A stretch of 64,000 nucleotides of DNA from NCBI GenBank assembly GCA_947489445.1, contig CANLDN010000012.1, positions 59,775-123,774 of the forward strand, read 5' to 3'. Position 1 is the first letter of the stretch; each line of letters begins with the position of its first letter. The notes beneath the pieces are model-generated. The model worked only from the letters and a program-made list of their open reading frames with translations, had not been told where the DNA came from and did not search any database. Below, piece after piece: positions 8,900 to 18,759 of the stretch. The translations under genes were made by a program, and so were the position numbers. This DNA is from an uncultured Paracoccaceae bacterium (GTDB taxonomy: Bacteria; Pseudomonadota; Alphaproteobacteria; Rhodobacterales; Rhodobacteraceae).

Positions 8900-9198
8900 C
8901 AGCGAAGGTTGGCAGCATTCGACGCGTGCTAAACGGCATATTGTTCAAACTGCCTGGCATGATCACGTGTGCGCAGTTTGAGGACTTTATTGTTGCGTAT
9001 TTGGACGGTGAACTGACCAAAGAGGAGCTGCGAATCTTTCGTCGGCATCTGTTGGTTTGCCGAGACTGTAAGCGGTACCTTGCAGACTATGAGCGCGCGA
9101 TGAAGTGCGTGAAGGACATGTCGGATGAGATCAAGTCTGACCTTGCTGACGTGCCAGAAGATCTGGTCAGAGCTGTTCTGGCCGCAAGGCAAAAGTAG
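8896..9198 (+). CDS. Zinc-finger anti-sigma factor (ZAS type)
   Basis: 100 residues, starting at TTG 8896, which overlaps the sigma factor stop (TTGA) and is preceded by GGAGGA at 8885-8890. The anti-sigma zinc motif HxxxCxxC is present as HLLVCRDC after a helix (ITCAQFEDFIVAYLDGEL), the layout of zf-HC2 proteins. No membrane segment follows, so it would be a soluble anti-sigma factor holding the co-encoded ECF factor until a stimulus, often redox or metal related in this family, releases it. Confidence 0.88.
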   Translation: MTAKVGSIRRVLNGILFKLPGMITCAQFEDFIVAYLDGELTKEELRIFRRHLLVCRDCKRYLADYERAMKCVKDMSDEIKSDLADVPEDLVRAVLAARQK

Positions 9199-9296
9199 GG
9201 GTGTGTTTGGCCGCAAACCCAATTAGGGTGCAATAATTGCGCACAATGGACCGCATGTCATAGTTTTAAGGATCGGCGCAATGCGATGACGTTTAG

Positions 9297-10547
9297 ATGA
9301 CAGGCCTCCTGCTCATTTGCTTTGCGACCGCGGCGTATTGTTTGGTAGCGCAAAAGCTGTCGTCGACCGTCTTGACGGCACCCATGATTTTCATTGCACT
9401 TGGCGCTGTCCTGTCGAGCAGTGGCTTGATGTCTCAAGAGGCGTCAGAAACCCTGCTCCATCCGGTTGCAGAAATTGCTTTGATCATCTTGTTGTTTCTT
9501 GATGCAGCGCAGATTGACCTTTCTGCGCTCCGCATCCGGCACACGTGGCCAGTACGGATGCTAACTATAGGACTGCCGCTTTCGATTGCATTTGGAACGG
9601 TCGCTGCGATGGTTTTGTTTCCTGAATGGCCTATCGTCGCAGCTGCTCTAATCGCATCAATTCTTGCAGCCACCGATGCGGCATTGGGGCAAGCCGTTGT
9701 CACACATCCTGATGTTCCGATGCGACCTCGACGTGCCCTAACTGTTGAAAGCGGTTTGAACGATGGGTTGGCACTGCCTGCGGTTCTTTTGTTTGCGAGC
9801 CTGACCGTCGTCCACACCGAGCAGGCTGGCACTGATTGGATCATATTTGTTGCGATGCAACTGCTGCTTGGCCCCTTGACCGGGGGCGCAGTTGGAGCAA
9901 TCGGGGGGTCCGTATTTTTGCGTGCCAAAGCGGCAAACCTAACGACAGATTTATACGAAGGCCCCGGCGTCCTGGCCTTGGCTGGTGTTGCTTATCTCGG
10001 CGCAACTTTAGTCGGCGGAAATGGGTTTATCTCTGCCTTCATCGCGGGGCTGTCCTTTGGCGGACTGGTGAAAGGACGGTGCAAATTCATTTTTGAGTTT
10101 ACGGAAGGCGAAGGACAATTACTCTCTTGGTCCGCTTTCCTTTTGCTAGGTGCCGCGATGGTGCCCGAAGCGATTTCCTACCTCACATGGCAAATGCTGG
10201 CTTTCATATTGCTAAGCCTGTTTGTCGTCCGCCCGCTTGCGATCTATCTGTCGCTCGTCGGAACCGATGCATCGCCAACCACACGCGTTTTCTTTGGTTG
10301 GTTTGGTCCACGCGGCCTTGCCAGTGCGTTATTTGCACTGCTTGTCGTGGATCAGATTGCGGACGACCTTGCAGACCAAATCTTGTATACCGCGATCAAC
10401 GCCGTCTCGATCAGCGCATTGCTTCATGGCGTAACAGCTGCACCTCTTGCGCGCCGGTATGGGAGAAAGACGTCGCGGATGCACCCATGCCCAGAAACCC
10501 AAAAGATTGACGGTTCAGCACGTCCCGTCATCACCAGAACTACGTAA
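9297..10547 (+). CDS. CPA1-type cation:proton antiporter
   Basis: A 416-residue integral membrane protein with roughly 12 hydrophobic segments and no large cytoplasmic tail. The CPA1 signatures are visible: ATDAALGQAVV in the ion-binding region and ESGLNDGLALP with the paired Asn-Asp typical of electroneutral NhaP-like Na+/H+ exchangers. It would exchange Na+ or K+ for protons at the inner membrane. It lies 98 bases after the anti-sigma gene, and an 11-bp palindrome (GCAATAATTGC, 9230-9240) is in that gap, a possible regulatory site. Confidence 0.88.
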   Translation: MTGLLLICFATAAYCLVAQKLSSTVLTAPMIFIALGAVLSSSGLMSQEASETLLHPVAEIALIILLFLDAAQIDLSALRIRHTWPVRMLTIGLPLSIAFGTVAAMVLFPEWPIVAAALIASILAATDAALGQAVVTHPDVPMRPRRALTVESGLNDGLALPAVLLFASLTVVHTEQAGTDWIIFVAMQLLLGPLTGGAVGAIGGSVFLRAKAANLTTDLYEGPGVLALAGVAYLGATLVGGNGFISAFIAGLSFGGLVKGRCKFIFEFTEGEGQLLSWSAFLLLGAAMVPEAISYLTWQMLAFILLSLFVVRPLAIYLSLVGTDASPTTRVFFGWFGPRGLASALFALLVVDQIADDLADQILYTAINAVSISALLHGVTAAPLARRYGRKTSRMHPCPETQKIDGSARPVITRTT

Positions 10548-10653
10548 TGCAATCGCGTCAGCGAAAAACTGTAACCTTTTGTCCGCTCAGCGCATCCAAT
10601 CCTTGAGCACACTGAAGTGCAGAAAAAATAGACAACAAAAAAGGGACGGAAAT

Positions 10654-11079
10654 ATGAAGAACGGTGTACTAGCAGGCTTGGCAGCAACGATGGTGTTGTC
10701 TGTGATGATGGTCATGAAATCGATCATGGGTATGCTGCCCGAGTTTAATGTTATCGGTGATTGGGTCGCCGTTTTGTCGACGGTCGGGTTGCCCGCTTCG
10801 ATGTTACTGGGCTGGATCGCGCACTTTGTACTGGGCGCTGTCTTTGGTGCCGCCTTTGCACAGTTCCGGGGGATGCTTCCGGGGTCTGACGTCGTCGCCG
10901 GAATTGCGTTTGGTATTGCGGCCTGGCTTGGCATGATGATTGCGTTCATGCCGCTTGCTGGAAACGGTATTTTTGGCATGAGCATCGGAATGATGGTGCC
11001 TGTGATGACCTTCGTTCTTCACGTCATCTTCGGAACTGTGATGGGGCTGGTTTATCAAAAACTGAACGCCGCAACCTAG
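10654..11079 (+). CDS. Small membrane protein, DUF6789-like
   Basis: 141 residues from ATG 10654, which is preceded by GGGACGGA; the longer in-frame extension overlaps the antiporter gene and is rejected. About four membrane helices rich in Gly, Ala and Met, beginning MKNGVLAGLAATMVLSVMM. The pattern resembles the DUF6789 membrane family; function unknown. It is in line with the antiporter gene and is followed by a hairpin terminator. Confidence 0.7.
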   Translation: MKNGVLAGLAATMVLSVMMVMKSIMGMLPEFNVIGDWVAVLSTVGLPASMLLGWIAHFVLGAVFGAAFAQFRGMLPGSDVVAGIAFGIAAWLGMMIAFMPLAGNGIFGMSIGMMVPVMTFVLHVIFGTVMGLVYQKLNAAT

Positions 11080-11093
11080 ATCTTGCACCTGCA

Positions 11094-11128
11094 CCTGCAC
11101 CAGCGCGCGTCGTGTTGGTGCAGGTTTC
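11094..11128 (+). terminator. Hairpin terminator after DUF6789-like gene
   Basis: CCTGCACCA (11094-11102) pairs with TGGTGCAGG (11116-11124), a 9-bp perfect stem, followed by TTTC. Tandem TGCACC units lie just before it. Confidence 0.65.
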
Positions 11129-11228
11129 AGAATACACCGGCCAAGTGAACGACTGCCATAAAAGACGTTTGGCGTTGCTTCCTGGGTCGCTCAGACTATG
11201 CCTGCAACCCTTAAGGAACATTTCAAAT

Positions 11229-12893
11229 ATGACCGATCCCAAGAGCCAATCTGTCAAAGCGTCCGACCTGTTCGTCAAAGCGTTAGAAGCTGAAGGGGTT
11301 GAGCAGATCTTTGCAGTGCCCGGCGAAGAAAATCTTGATATTTTGGAGTCACTGCGCACGTCCAGCATCGAGCTCGTACTGACCCGACACGAACAAGGTG
11401 CAGGCTTTATGGCGGCAACCTATGGTCGCCTAACTGGCAAGCCGGGCGTCTGCATGGCAACGCTAGGGCCGGGTGCCACGAACTTAACAACACCAGCAGC
11501 CTATGCTCATCTGGGTGGGTTTCCACTCATCATGATAACCGGGCAAAAGCCGATCAAGACCTCCAAGCAGGGTCAATTCCAGATCATCGATATCGTAAGT
11601 CTGTATGACCCGATCTGTAAATTATCCGAGCAAATCGTACACGGCAATGCGATACCTTCACTGGTGCGGGAAGCTTTTCGTTTGGCGAGCGAAGAAAGAC
11701 CTGGTGCTGTCCTGCTTGAGCTGCCTGAAGACATAGCTGAAGAGCAATGCGACGCTCCAGTTATCCCGCCTCATCCGCGCCACTATGCGTTTGCAAGCGA
11801 CGCAGCCATCAAAGACGCGGCCAGTTTGATCAAAACAGCCAAGATGCCTCTTGTTCTGCTTGGCGCGGGTGCGAACCGCAAACAAGCGCGCAGCGCGATT
11901 TCAGATTTCGTTGACTCAACCGGCATCCCGTTCTTCTGCACGCAGATGGGGAAGGGTGTCGTTGATGAGCGTTCCGACCTGTTCCTTGGTACCGCCGCGT
12001 TGTCAGACAACGACTATCTGCATTGCGTCTTGGATCGCGCGGACCTCATCATCAATTTTGGCCATGACGTCGTGGAAAAGCCGCCATTCTTTATGGAAGA
12101 CGGGGGCAAAGAGGTCATCCACGTAAATTATAAATCCGCACAGGTCGATCAGGTCTATTTTCCTCAGGTCGAAGTCGTCGGCGACCTCGCCACTTCGGTC
12201 AAAAAGCTCCAGCAAGCATTGGGCGATAAATGTGATTTTGACAGAACCTATTTCGGCACCGTTAAAGCTGAAGTCGAGCGACATCTTCATGAGGGCGTGG
12301 ACGATCCGTGTTTCCCGGTCAAGCCGCAACGGTTTGTTGCAGATACCCGTCGGGCGATGGGGGACAAAGACATCATCGCGCTAGACAACGGCATCTACAA
12401 AATCTGGTATGCGCGTAATTACAAGGCCTATGAGCCCAACACAGTGCTCCTCGACAACGCGCTGGCAACCATGGGTGCAGGGTTGCCTTCAGCAATGGCT
12501 GCGGCCTTTCTGAATCCTGATCGGCGCGTAATGGCGATTTGCGGCGACGGTGGCTTCATGATGAACAGCCAAGAGCTTGAAACTGCGATACGCATGAAGC
12601 TGAATCTTGTTGTGATGGTGCTTAGTGATAGCTCCTACGGCATGATCCGCTGGAAACAGGCAGGGCTAGGGTTTGAGGACTGGGGGCTTGAATTCGATAA
12701 TCCTGACTTCGTGAGGTACGCCGAAAGCTACGGTGCGACCGGACACAGAGTTGCGGCGACGGAAGATCTTGTCCCAACGATCAACGCGGCCTTTGAAGCA
12801 GGCGGCGTTCACTTGATCGACTTGCCGGTGGATTATTCAGAGAACCAAAAGGTCTTGATCGACGAACTTGCCGCAAAGACGTGCTTGCTGTGA
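11229..12893 (+). CDS. Acetolactate-synthase-like ThDP enzyme
   Basis: 554 residues from ATG 11229, with AAGGAAC upstream. It has the three-domain layout of the acetohydroxyacid synthase family: Glu55 in LTRHEQGAGFMA for ThDP activation, LGPGATNLTTPAAYAH, and the ThDP/Mg motif beginning ICGDGGFMMNSQELE. It matches stand-alone (catabolic-type) acetolactate synthase large subunits; no regulatory small subunit gene is near. Its stop overlaps the start of an aldehyde dehydrogenase gene, and a flavodoxin-like gene follows, so the real reaction may be a 2-oxoacid condensation or cleavage in a small catabolic route rather than branched-chain amino acid synthesis. Confidence 0.85.
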   Translation: MTDPKSQSVKASDLFVKALEAEGVEQIFAVPGEENLDILESLRTSSIELVLTRHEQGAGFMAATYGRLTGKPGVCMATLGPGATNLTTPAAYAHLGGFPLIMITGQKPIKTSKQGQFQIIDIVSLYDPICKLSEQIVHGNAIPSLVREAFRLASEERPGAVLLELPEDIAEEQCDAPVIPPHPRHYAFASDAAIKDAASLIKTAKMPLVLLGAGANRKQARSAISDFVDSTGIPFFCTQMGKGVVDERSDLFLGTAALSDNDYLHCVLDRADLIINFGHDVVEKPPFFMEDGGKEVIHVNYKSAQVDQVYFPQVEVVGDLATSVKKLQQALGDKCDFDRTYFGTVKAEVERHLHEGVDDPCFPVKPQRFVADTRRAMGDKDIIALDNGIYKIWYARNYKAYEPNTVLLDNALATMGAGLPSAMAAAFLNPDRRVMAICGDGGFMMNSQELETAIRMKLNLVVMVLSDSSYGMIRWKQAGLGFEDWGLEFDNPDFVRYAESYGATGHRVAATEDLVPTINAAFEAGGVHLIDLPVDYSENQKVLIDELAAKTCLL

Positions 12894-14281
12894 GCAGTGC
12901 AAAGATACTCGAAGTCGTTAACCCGTTTGACCGTGAACAAATCGGTGAAGTACCACTTGTTTCTTGGGACAGTATTGATGCGTTCCTAACGCAGGCGTCG
13001 CGACTACACGCCAATCGTAAAAACTGGCTACCTACCCATCAACGTGCAGCCATCCTACGCAAGGCGGGTCAGTTGATGCAGGACCGGTTTGAAGATCTGG
13101 CTTTTCAGATCGCCAATGAAGGCGGCAAACCAATAGTTGATGCACGGGTTGAAGTAACACGCGCAATCGACGGCGTCGGTCTTTGTATCTCTGAAATGGG
13201 TGCACTCGCGGGTAAGCAAATCCCTATGGATTTAACCGAAGCAGGAGCAGGTCGCATCGCCTTCACGCAACGCGAACCAATTGGACCGGTTGTTGCTATC
13301 TCGGCCTTTAACCATCCGTTGAATTTGATCGTTCATCAGGTCGCCCCCGCTGTCGCGACGGGCTGTCCCGTACTGGTCAAACCGGCCGACGATACGCCTC
13401 TTTCTTGTAAAGCCTTTACCGATATTCTTTACGAAGCCGGGCTGCCGGAAGAATGGTGCCGTTTCGTCCCTTGCGACATTCCCACGGCCGAGAAAATGGC
13501 GACCGATCCGCGCGTAGCGTTTTTTACCTTCATCGGGTCAGGCAAAGTTGGATGGACTCTTCGCTCGAAACTTGCCCCCGGTACGCGATGCGCGCTTGAA
13601 CATGGCGGTGCTGCTCCAGTCATCATTGACGACACCGCAGATATTCAGACGATGATTCCCAGTCTTGTCAAAGGCGGATTCTATCACTCCGGTCAGGTTT
13701 GCGTTTCGGTTCAACGCATTTTTGCCCCGAATGACTTGGCTGATGATATCGCTCACCATATCGCCGATGCCGCTTCCAAACTGATGGTCGGCAACGCCAT
13801 ACACGAGGATACGGACGCAGGCCCATTGATCCGCCCACCTGAAGTCGCGCGTGTGGCGAGCTGGATTGATGAAGCCAAAGATGCTGGCACCAAGGTCATC
13901 ACCGGTGGCGAAAAGCTCAGCGAGACGACCTACGCTCCAACAGTCTTGCTCCGCCCTCCTCATGAGGCAAAGGTCTCACAGCAAGAGATTTTCGGTCCCG
14001 TCGTCTGCGTTTATGACTACGACACCATAGAAGCTGCGATCCAACAGGCGAACGCGTTGCCCTTCGCGTTTCAGGCTTCCGTCTTTTCCAAGAGTATGGG
14101 CATCGCGATGCGCGCCGTTGAGGAACTAGATGCGACCGCTGTTATGGTGAACGATCACACTGCCTTCCGTGTGGACTGGATGCCATTTGCCGGGCGGAAG
14201 CAGTCTGGGTACGGCACAGGTGGCATTGGCTACACGATGCACGACATGACCCAAGACAAATTGGCGATCATCAATCTCTAA
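12890..14281 (+). CDS. NAD(P)-dependent aldehyde dehydrogenase
   Basis: 463 residues from GTG 12890, which overlaps the upstream stop (GTGA); GTG 12881 is an in-frame alternative. Aldehyde dehydrogenase features are the Asn in AISAFNHPLNL, the lysine of VLVKPADDTPLS, the general base Glu in CALEHGGAAPV and the nucleophile Cys in YHSGQVCVSVQRIF. The enzyme oxidises an aldehyde to an acid or acyl product. Tight coupling to the ThDP enzyme suggests that it consumes the aldehyde or ketol this enzyme forms or releases. The substrate is not evident. Confidence 0.9.
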   Translation: MSSAKILEVVNPFDREQIGEVPLVSWDSIDAFLTQASRLHANRKNWLPTHQRAAILRKAGQLMQDRFEDLAFQIANEGGKPIVDARVEVTRAIDGVGLCISEMGALAGKQIPMDLTEAGAGRIAFTQREPIGPVVAISAFNHPLNLIVHQVAPAVATGCPVLVKPADDTPLSCKAFTDILYEAGLPEEWCRFVPCDIPTAEKMATDPRVAFFTFIGSGKVGWTLRSKLAPGTRCALEHGGAAPVIIDDTADIQTMIPSLVKGGFYHSGQVCVSVQRIFAPNDLADDIAHHIADAASKLMVGNAIHEDTDAGPLIRPPEVARVASWIDEAKDAGTKVITGGEKLSETTYAPTVLLRPPHEAKVSQQEIFGPVVCVYDYDTIEAAIQQANALPFAFQASVFSKSMGIAMRAVEELDATAVMVNDHTAFRVDWMPFAGRKQSGYGTGGIGYTMHDMTQDKLAIINL

Positions 14282-14345
14282 ACAACCCAACTGATCGTCA
14301 GCCTTACGCGCCTCGATCGCAAGAATTTCATGGGAGAAACCCACT

Positions 14346-15065
14346 ATGTCGGAACTATCAAATCTCAAGGCACTCTTCGTCAATACGTCACTGAAGCGCG
14401 AGCCGTCAGAAAGCCACACCAAGTTACTCATGAACGCATCGGCCAAAATCATGACTGATCAAGGCGTTTCAGTCGAGCATTTGCACATGCTCAGTCATCA
14501 GATTCCTCCTGGCATTTATCCAGATATGACCGAGCATGGATGGGACAATGATGATTGGCCCCAGCTTTGGGAAAAGGTTCTCGCGGCGGACATTCTTGTC
14601 ATCGGGACACCGTTGTGGCTTGGCGAGGAGTCTTCTGTTTGTCGCATATTGATTGAACGGCTTTACGGCATGTCCGGTGAATTGAACGCCAAAGGACAGT
14701 CTGTCTTTTACGGTAAGGTTGCAGGTTGCGTTGTGACGGGCAACGAGGACGGCATAAAACACGCAGCGATGACCATCGGTTACGCGATGAGCCATTTGGG
14801 TTACTCAATTCCGCCACAAGCCGATTGCGGCTGGATCGGAGAAGCCGGACCTGGTCCCTCTTACGGCGACAAACAGGATGACGGCAGTCGTGTTGGATTT
14901 GACAACGAATTCACGCAGCGCAACACCACTATCATGACTTGGAACCTCATGCATCTGGCGCACATGCTCAAACAAGCGGGTGGATACCCTAAGCAGGGCA
15001 ATGATCGAAACGCATGGGACGCCGGCGCGCGTTTCGGCTACGAGAATCCAGAGTATCGCAGCTGA
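14346..15065 (+). CDS. Flavodoxin-fold/NAD(P)H-dependent reductase-like protein
   Basis: 239 residues. The N-terminus LKALFVNTSLKREPSESHT is the FMN-phosphate loop seen in NADPH-dependent FMN reductases and flavodoxin-like quinone reductases, followed by ILVIGTPLWLGEESS and a GNEDGIKHAAM segment near the flavin site. It should bind FMN in the cytoplasm. It is 64 bases after the aldehyde dehydrogenase gene on the same strand and probably the last gene of that operon. The partner and substrate are unknown. Confidence 0.8.
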   Translation: MSELSNLKALFVNTSLKREPSESHTKLLMNASAKIMTDQGVSVEHLHMLSHQIPPGIYPDMTEHGWDNDDWPQLWEKVLAADILVIGTPLWLGEESSVCRILIERLYGMSGELNAKGQSVFYGKVAGCVVTGNEDGIKHAAMTIGYAMSHLGYSIPPQADCGWIGEAGPGPSYGDKQDDGSRVGFDNEFTQRNTTIMTWNLMHLAHMLKQAGGYPKQGNDRNAWDAGARFGYENPEYRS

Positions 15066-15449
15066 CACAACGTGCGCAAAGCAGACGGTTGAATTCGATC
15101 GATAACCTGCAGTTTTGTCCTGCGTCTGGTAAATTAGAATGACTTGCGGCAAAGGGGCGGTCTGGGTCTAGGCAAATTTGGCGCATGTGAATGACTGCTT
15201 TGACGACACTGCCGCACGGCAAAACGAATCGGTGCTGCGGGTGCGAACGAATGCTGCGTCAGCAATAGCCGCGACTGCGCAAGGCCGCTTTGTCCGCATC
15301 TTACCAGTTCGCAAATGATTCAGTGAATGGCAGGTGTCTGAAGACGCAGCCGCATCTGAGATTGTCATCTTAACAGCAAATCACACATCCAGGTCATCCT
15401 ATTTGCCTGGCTGCTGCATAGTCGGCGACCGGCCTGCCAAACAAACCGC
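15066..15449. other. Intergenic stretch, island edge
   Basis: About 384 bases between the convergent flavodoxin-like and mtlK genes. No coding frame is convincing. At 15325-15338 it carries GAATGGCAGGTGTC, an exact inverted match to 7154-7167 near the recombinase gene, inside sequence of the type AGGCCGCTTTGTCCGC. No terminator with a T tract was recognised. Confidence 0.45.
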
Positions 15450-16910
15450 TTAGGTAGCGTAAGCCTTCAAGGCGGCTTGGGTGCCATCGACCCAGATCGT
15501 CGTAAGCCACCGCGAAAAAGCGTCAGCAAAGCGCCCATCGCCAGCCAGATCACCATAGGGCTGACGCATCTCTAGCCAGGCAGATGGCTGTGACTTCGCA
15601 CGCATTGCCGCTTCAGAAAGCTGGTCCCAAAACGGATCATTTGGTTCAATCGCTGTGCCATCTTCACGCATGCCCGCACACATCCGCGCCCACAGCGCCT
15701 CGACCAGGGCAAGCCCAGCGATTGACCCGCCTGCGGCCAGCGCGTCCCGCAAGATGGGCAGAACAAAACCGGGATGCCGCGCGGACCCGTCAAACGCGAC
15801 CCGGCGCGTGGTGTCGCGAATTTTTGGATTGGCAAAACGCCTTTCGATCAAGGCAAGATAATCCAGTGCCGCCATCCCATCCACGGCATCAACATAGGGC
15901 AGAATTTCTTCGGTCTGCACCTTGTGAAAGAACGCGGCAATGACCGGATCGGCCATGCAGTCGGCGATTGTGTCCAGCCCCAGTATCTCACCCGCATTGG
16001 CCAATACCTGATGACCTGCGTTAAGGACGCGAATTTTCATGCTTTCATAAGGGTGGACATTATCTGTCATGGTGGCACCCGCCTGTTCCCACGGCGGGCG
16101 GCCCGCGCAAAAGCGATCCTCGATCACCCATTGGCGATAGTTTTCATGGGTCACAGGTGCTGCGTCATCAACCCCAAGGTTCTGGACAAAGGACAGCTCT
16201 GCCTCACCGGTCGCGGGCACAATGCAATCAACCATCGCATTGGGAAAACGCGCGTTGTCATCGATCCATTGGGCTAGGGCGGGGTCAGACAACCGGGCCA
16301 GGCCGACAATGGTGCGCCGCAAAACGTCGCCATTATTCTCAAGATTATCGCAGCATTGACCTGTAAACGCTGGATGCCCGGCATCACGCCGCGCACGATA
16401 GGCGGCAATCATCGCCCCAAAGGCAGTGACGGGTCGGTCAGGTTTGGCCATGTCATGTGCGATGTCAGGGTGATCAGTATCAAGACCACCATCCTCTGAC
16501 TGGTAATAACCGCCTTCGGTGACGGTAAGCGATACGATCCGGATGCGCGGATCAGACATTGCCGCAATCAACGGGGCGTTTGTGTCATCAATGGCCACAA
16601 AATCAATCATGGACCCGATAATTTCGACCGATGCGCTATCGGGGTCCAGTTCCACCAATGTGGTCAGGCAATCCTGCTGCAGCAACCGGTCACGCATCAG
16701 CGCATCACCGGGGCGGACGCCCGCGCCAATGATCGCCCAATCATGCGCCAAGCCTTGCTGCATCAGCCGATGCAGATACCACGCCTGATGGGCGCGATGA
16801 AAATTTCCCAGACCGATATGCACAATCCCAGGGGTCAGCTTTGAACGGTCGTAAGCCGGGGTTGAAATCCCATCGGGCAGGTCGCCAAGGGTCGCGTCAG
16901 AGAGTTTCAT
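15450..16910 (-). CDS. mtlK: Mannitol 2-dehydrogenase
   Basis: 486 residues from ATG 16910, chosen because MKLSDATLGDLP aligns with family N-termini; an upstream ATG (16940) overlapping the smoS stop is possible. Signatures are GIVHIGLGNFHRAHQAWYL (nucleotide site) and IKVxxLNAGHxxLA in the form MKIRVLNAGHQVLANAG. The family oxidises D-mannitol or D-arabinitol to the ketose with NAD. It is the last gene of the polyol operon, as in R. sphaeroides, and would send mannitol imported by SmoEFGK to fructose. Confidence 0.92.
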   Translation of the reverse strand: MKLSDATLGDLPDGISTPAYDRSKLTPGIVHIGLGNFHRAHQAWYLHRLMQQGLAHDWAIIGAGVRPGDALMRDRLLQQDCLTTLVELDPDSASVEIIGSMIDFVAIDDTNAPLIAAMSDPRIRIVSLTVTEGGYYQSEDGGLDTDHPDIAHDMAKPDRPVTAFGAMIAAYRARRDAGHPAFTGQCCDNLENNGDVLRRTIVGLARLSDPALAQWIDDNARFPNAMVDCIVPATGEAELSFVQNLGVDDAAPVTHENYRQWVIEDRFCAGRPPWEQAGATMTDNVHPYESMKIRVLNAGHQVLANAGEILGLDTIADCMADPVIAAFFHKVQTEEILPYVDAVDGMAALDYLALIERRFANPKIRDTTRRVAFDGSARHPGFVLPILRDALAAGGSIAGLALVEALWARMCAGMREDGTAIEPNDPFWDQLSEAAMRAKSQPSAWLEMRQPYGDLAGDGRFADAFSRWLTTIWVDGTQAALKAYAT

Positions 16911-16939
16911 AGCGTCTTTGCCATCTGTTTGATCCCTCA

Positions 16940-17709
16940 TCAGCTCAACCAATTTCCACCATCAACGTTATAGGTCTGGGCGACGACATAAGCGGCGTCA
17001 TCGCTGGCCAGAAACACGGCCATTCCGGTGAGATCCTCGGCTGTTCCCATGCGTCCGAATGGGACGGCCGCGCCAACCTCTTTCTTCTTCTGGCCGGGGG
17101 CTTTGCCTTCATATTTTGCAAAGAACGCATCAACACCGTCCCAGTGTTCCCCATCGACAACCCCCGGTGCGATGGCGTTCACATTTATCCCATGCTGGAT
17201 CAGGTTCAGTCCCGCCGATTGGGTTAGCGAAATCACCGCGGCCTTGCTCGCGCAATAGACAGCGACAAGGCTTTCGCCACGGCGACCCGCCTGTGACGCC
17301 ATATTGATGATGCAGCCTGCGACGCCCTTGGCGATCATATGTCTGGCGACGGCCTGCATGGTAAAAAGCGTGCCCGCGACGTTGATATCAAAGACGCGGG
17401 CGTAATCCGCGCGCGTGATTTCATCGATGGGTGCGGCCGAAAATATCGCGGCATTGTTGATCAGGATATCAATCTGGCCAAATGCATCGACAGTGGCCGC
17501 AACACCGGCATCAATACTGTTCTGATTGGCCACATCCATCTGAACCGCAATGGCCATCGGCCCTATTTCTTGGGCGGCGTGTTGCGCGCCTGCCGCGTCA
17601 ATATCCGCAATGGCGACCCGCGCGCCTTCGGCCACATAGGCTTTGGCAAAGGCCAGCCCGATGCCACGCGCGGCCCCGGTAATCAGCGCAGATTTACCGG
17701 ACAGTCGCA

Positions 17710-17710
<1 letters not shown>
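16940..17710 (-). CDS. smoS: Sorbitol (L-iditol) 2-dehydrogenase, SDR type
   Basis: 256 residues, the same length as R. sphaeroides SmoS. ATG 17710 overlaps the smoK stop (TGATG). The cofactor motif is ITGAARGIGLAFAKAYV, with Asp in IADID indicating NAD preference; catalytic Ser in INMASQAGR and Tyr/Lys in VYCASKAAVISL. GVVDGEHWDGVDAFF near the C-terminus is characteristic of this sorbitol dehydrogenase group. It oxidises D-sorbitol to fructose (galactitol in some homologues). Translational coupling to smoK ties oxidation to uptake. Confidence 0.93.
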
Positions 17711-18714
<1,004 letters not shown>

Positions 18715-18759
18715 CGTTCAGGTCCTTTTGTTTCCCTGTCGCTTCGCAGCTTGAGGGCG

